64,000 nucleotides of DNA from Cohnella sp. AR92 (GTDB lineage Bacteria; Bacillota; Bacilli; Paenibacillales; Paenibacillaceae), in the NCBI RefSeq assembly GCF_003990975.1, contig NZ_RZJR01000001.1, forward strand, positions 461,733 to 525,732, given 5' to 3'. The notes under the pieces are model-generated. The model saw only the letters and a program-made list of their open reading frames with translations. It was not told where the DNA came from and did no database searches. Made by a program: the position numbers and the translations under genes. Shown piece after piece: positions 62,452 to 64,000 of this stretch; position 1 is the stretch's first letter, and the number at the start of each line of letters is the position of its first letter.

Positions 62452-64000
62452 TTGAGAAGAGTAAGCAAGGGCTTCATTGCCTTCCTATTAATGGTTTCTT
62501 GTTTATTGGATGTCTCTAGCGCGTTTGCCGCAGACCCTACTCCTATTCGCAACTTGTCATTAAGCAATCGAACAAGCACAACGGTAGACTTGTCTTGGAC
62601 GTCTGTAAGTGATGCTGCCGACTTGATAATTGAACAATCCGAGGACGGAGTTACTTGGACGGAGGCGGCGACGAAGGATGTCCTTGCCAATACAGCTGCT
62701 CGCGCGACTGTGACTGGATTAACTCCGATTAAGCAGTACTACTTCCATCTCGTTGTTACCGGTGGCACAAAAGAAGGTACTTCAAACGTCGTATCGGTAA
62801 AGACCTTAGCGGAAAAAATTACGAATCTAACTGCTTCGCCTCGTTCTTCCGATTCAATCCGATTGAACTGGGATGCAATTGCCGGAGCAGACTCTATTAT
62901 TGTGAAATATTCGCCCGACAACATTTCTTGGAATACGGCCACAACGGATCCATTCGATCCTACGGATACGGAAGCCATAGTAACGGGACTGAAGACGGCT
63001 ACCAAGTATTATTTGCGGCTTGAAGTGAGCGGCGGCATCTATGAAGGGCTGTCGGATGTCGTTAACGCAACGACTAGTACGATTCCGGTAAGCAATCTGA
63101 AGAGCACGGTGAAGAGCGACAGTCGAATCACCTTGACTTGGACGGCGCCAAAGAAAGCGACGGCCGTGCAGGTACAACGCTCGATGGACGGCACGACTTG
63201 GACATCGACCTCGGTGACGAAGACGCTTGAGACCACGACATTAACGGGTTTAACTCCGAACACGACCTACTACATCCGGCTGAATGTAACCGGCGGTGAG
63301 AATGCGGGGCCTTCCAATGTCATCACGGTGAAGACGGATCGACTGAAAGTGACGACCTTCCAAAGCTCGGCGAAGACATCGAACACGGCTACGTTCAAGT
63401 GGACGAAGGTATCCGGCAATCCGACCTCTATTCGCATCGAGCAATCGGTGGATGGAGGAGCAACCTGGACCCCTTCGACGACCGAGACGGCGCTGACGGT
63501 AAGTCTCGCAACGGCGAAGGTTACGGGTCTAGATCCGTTCACGAACTACCAATTCCGACTTTATGTCGTAGGCGGCTCCTATGAGGGCGAGTCGAATGAG
63601 ATCGAGCTGAGAACGCTCGGCCTCGAGTTGAGCACGTTAGCCGTAACGGGCAAAACATCGGATTCGGTAACGTTGCAATGGGGTGCCGTAACGGGACCGA
63701 CAACGGCGAAGATCAACGTGAATAAATCGCCTGACGGCATCTCCTGGACAAGCACGTCCGCCAAGGACCTTGCCATTACGGAGACGGGAGTGACGGTAAC
63801 GGGTCTGAGTCCGGGCACGAAGTATTATTTCCGTCTGTATATCAGCGATGGCGTCTATGGGGGCGACTCGAAGTCGGTAACGGCAACGACGGATACGATC
63901 GCGGTAAGCAATCTGAAGAGCACGGTGAAGAGCGACAGTCGAATCACCCTGATCTGGACGGCGCCAAAGAAAGCGACGGCCGTGCAGGTACAACGCTCGA
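62452..64000 (+). CDS. Secreted fibronectin type III repeat protein, 3' end cut by window
   Basis: At least 516 residues, still open at the window end. Start TTG at 62452 with AAAGGAGGAAG at 62438-62448. Signal peptide to about residue 26 (FLLMVSCLLDVSSAFA). Six tandem FN3 modules of about 90 residues begin near 62550, 62815, 63087, 63349, 63630 and 63902. Each has a Trp in the B strand (LSWTSV, LNWDAI, LTWTAP, FKWTKV, LQWGAV), a DG-x-TW turn and the G/F strand Y-Y-x-RL-x-V-x-GG-x-YEG-x-S. The third and sixth modules are nearly identical at DNA level. Likely a cell-surface protein; any catalytic or anchoring domain would lie beyond the window. Confidence 0.88.
   Translation, partial: MRRVSKGFIAFLLMVSCLLDVSSAFAADPTPIRNLSLSNRTSTTVDLSWTSVSDAADLIIEQSEDGVTWTEAATKDVLANTAARATVTGLTPIKQYYFHLVVTGGTKEGTSNVVSVKTLAEKITNLTASPRSSDSIRLNWDAIAGADSIIVKYSPDNISWNTATTDPFDPTDTEAIVTGLKTATKYYLRLEVSGGIYEGLSDVVNATTSTIPVSNLKSTVKSDSRITLTWTAPKKATAVQVQRSMDGTTWTSTSVTKTLETTTLTGLTPNTTYYIRLNVTGGENAGPSNVITVKTDRLKVTTFQSSAKTSNTATFKWTKVSGNPTSIRIEQSVDGGATWTPSTTETALTVSLATAKVTGLDPFTNYQFRLYVVGGSYEGESNEIELRTLGLELSTLAVTGKTSDSVTLQWGAVTGPTTAKINVNKSPDGISWTSTSAKDLAITETGVTVTGLSPGTKYYFRLYISDGVYGGDSKSVTATTDTIAVSNLKSTVKSDSRITLIWTAPKKATAVQVQRS
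63086..64000 (+). repeat. Near-identical FN3 module copies 816 bp apart
   Basis: Bases 63086-63184 and 63902-64000 match over the whole 99 visible bases except three (around 63125-63131 versus 63941-63947), changing one Thr codon to Ile. The offset is 816 bp, three module lengths. The second copy is cut by the window end. Confidence 0.85.

Noticed and set aside
63086..64000. CRISPR-like repeats
   Set aside because: The repeated DNA is in-frame FN3 coding sequence with an 816-bp period, not short repeats with unique spacers.

Overview
The window is a chromosomal segment of an endospore-forming, flagellated, SLH/S-layer-bearing Gram-positive bacterium. It is most likely a member of the Paenibacillaceae (Paenibacillus/Cohnella-like). 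This rests on gene content and order: rpiB-ywlG-glyA, upp-wecB-atp, murA-spoIID-spoIIQ and spoIIID-mbl-flgG-flgG-fabZ follow the layout of the corresponding part of the Bacillus subtilis chromosome. A NuoABCDHIJKLMN complex I operon, a csaB-type cell-wall pyruvylation locus and SLH proteins are present in addition. Almost everything is on the + strand. I see no rRNA, tRNA, CRISPR array, insertion sequence or prophage.

Layout. 1-2700: end of rpiB, a ywlG-family gene, glyA. 2700-4240: a cyclic di-AMP (ydaO-type) riboswitch with two tandem terminators, then a KamA-like protein that has lost both the radical-SAM cysteines and the PLP lysine region. 4240-6840: PspA/DUF350/DUF4178/DUF4247 envelope-stress operon behind an ECF (sigma-W-like) promoter. 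6840-7200: one small minus-strand gene. 7300-9230: upp and wecB. 9360-16713: complete F-type ATP synthase operon (atpZ atpI atpB E F H A G D C). 16740-18320: YpdA-type reductase and Dps. 18340-18530: palindromic intergenic repeat. 18830-23150: two secreted proteins (NHL-repeat/stalk-domain and FecR/coiled-coil/cadherin-like). 23200-33456: eleven-gene nuo operon without nuoE, F or G. 33960-36593: SLH-anchored subtilisin-like protease. 36600-42240: DUF1146, murA, spoIID, spoIIQ (sigma-F-type promoter) and a degenerate HD-GYP protein. 42330-45890: spoIIID (sigma-E-type promoter), mbl, two flagellar rod genes, a small EpuA-like membrane protein. 45950-49000: phosphatidyltransferase, fabZ, phosphoglucomutase. 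49150-54811: DUF5693 membrane protein, csaB, tagA and tagO. 54911-64000: a 1311-residue SLH protein, a highly codon-biased S-layer protein with two promoters and two tandem start sites, and a fibronectin type III protein cut by the window end.

How it fits together. The ATP synthase and complex I operons are the energy core. WecB (UDP-ManNAc), PgcA (Glc-1-P), TagO, TagA and CsaB can together build and pyruvylate a secondary cell wall polymer. The SLH proteins encoded here (subtilase, 1311-residue protein, S-layer protein) would bind that polymer. MurA, Mbl, SpoIID, SpoIIQ and SpoIIID link wall synthesis and sporulation. The least explained items are the riboswitch-controlled KamA-like pseudoenzyme, the secreted NHL/FecR pair, the degenerate HD-GYP protein and two different families of small palindromic intergenic elements. 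Homology statements come from reading the sequences; no database search was run.
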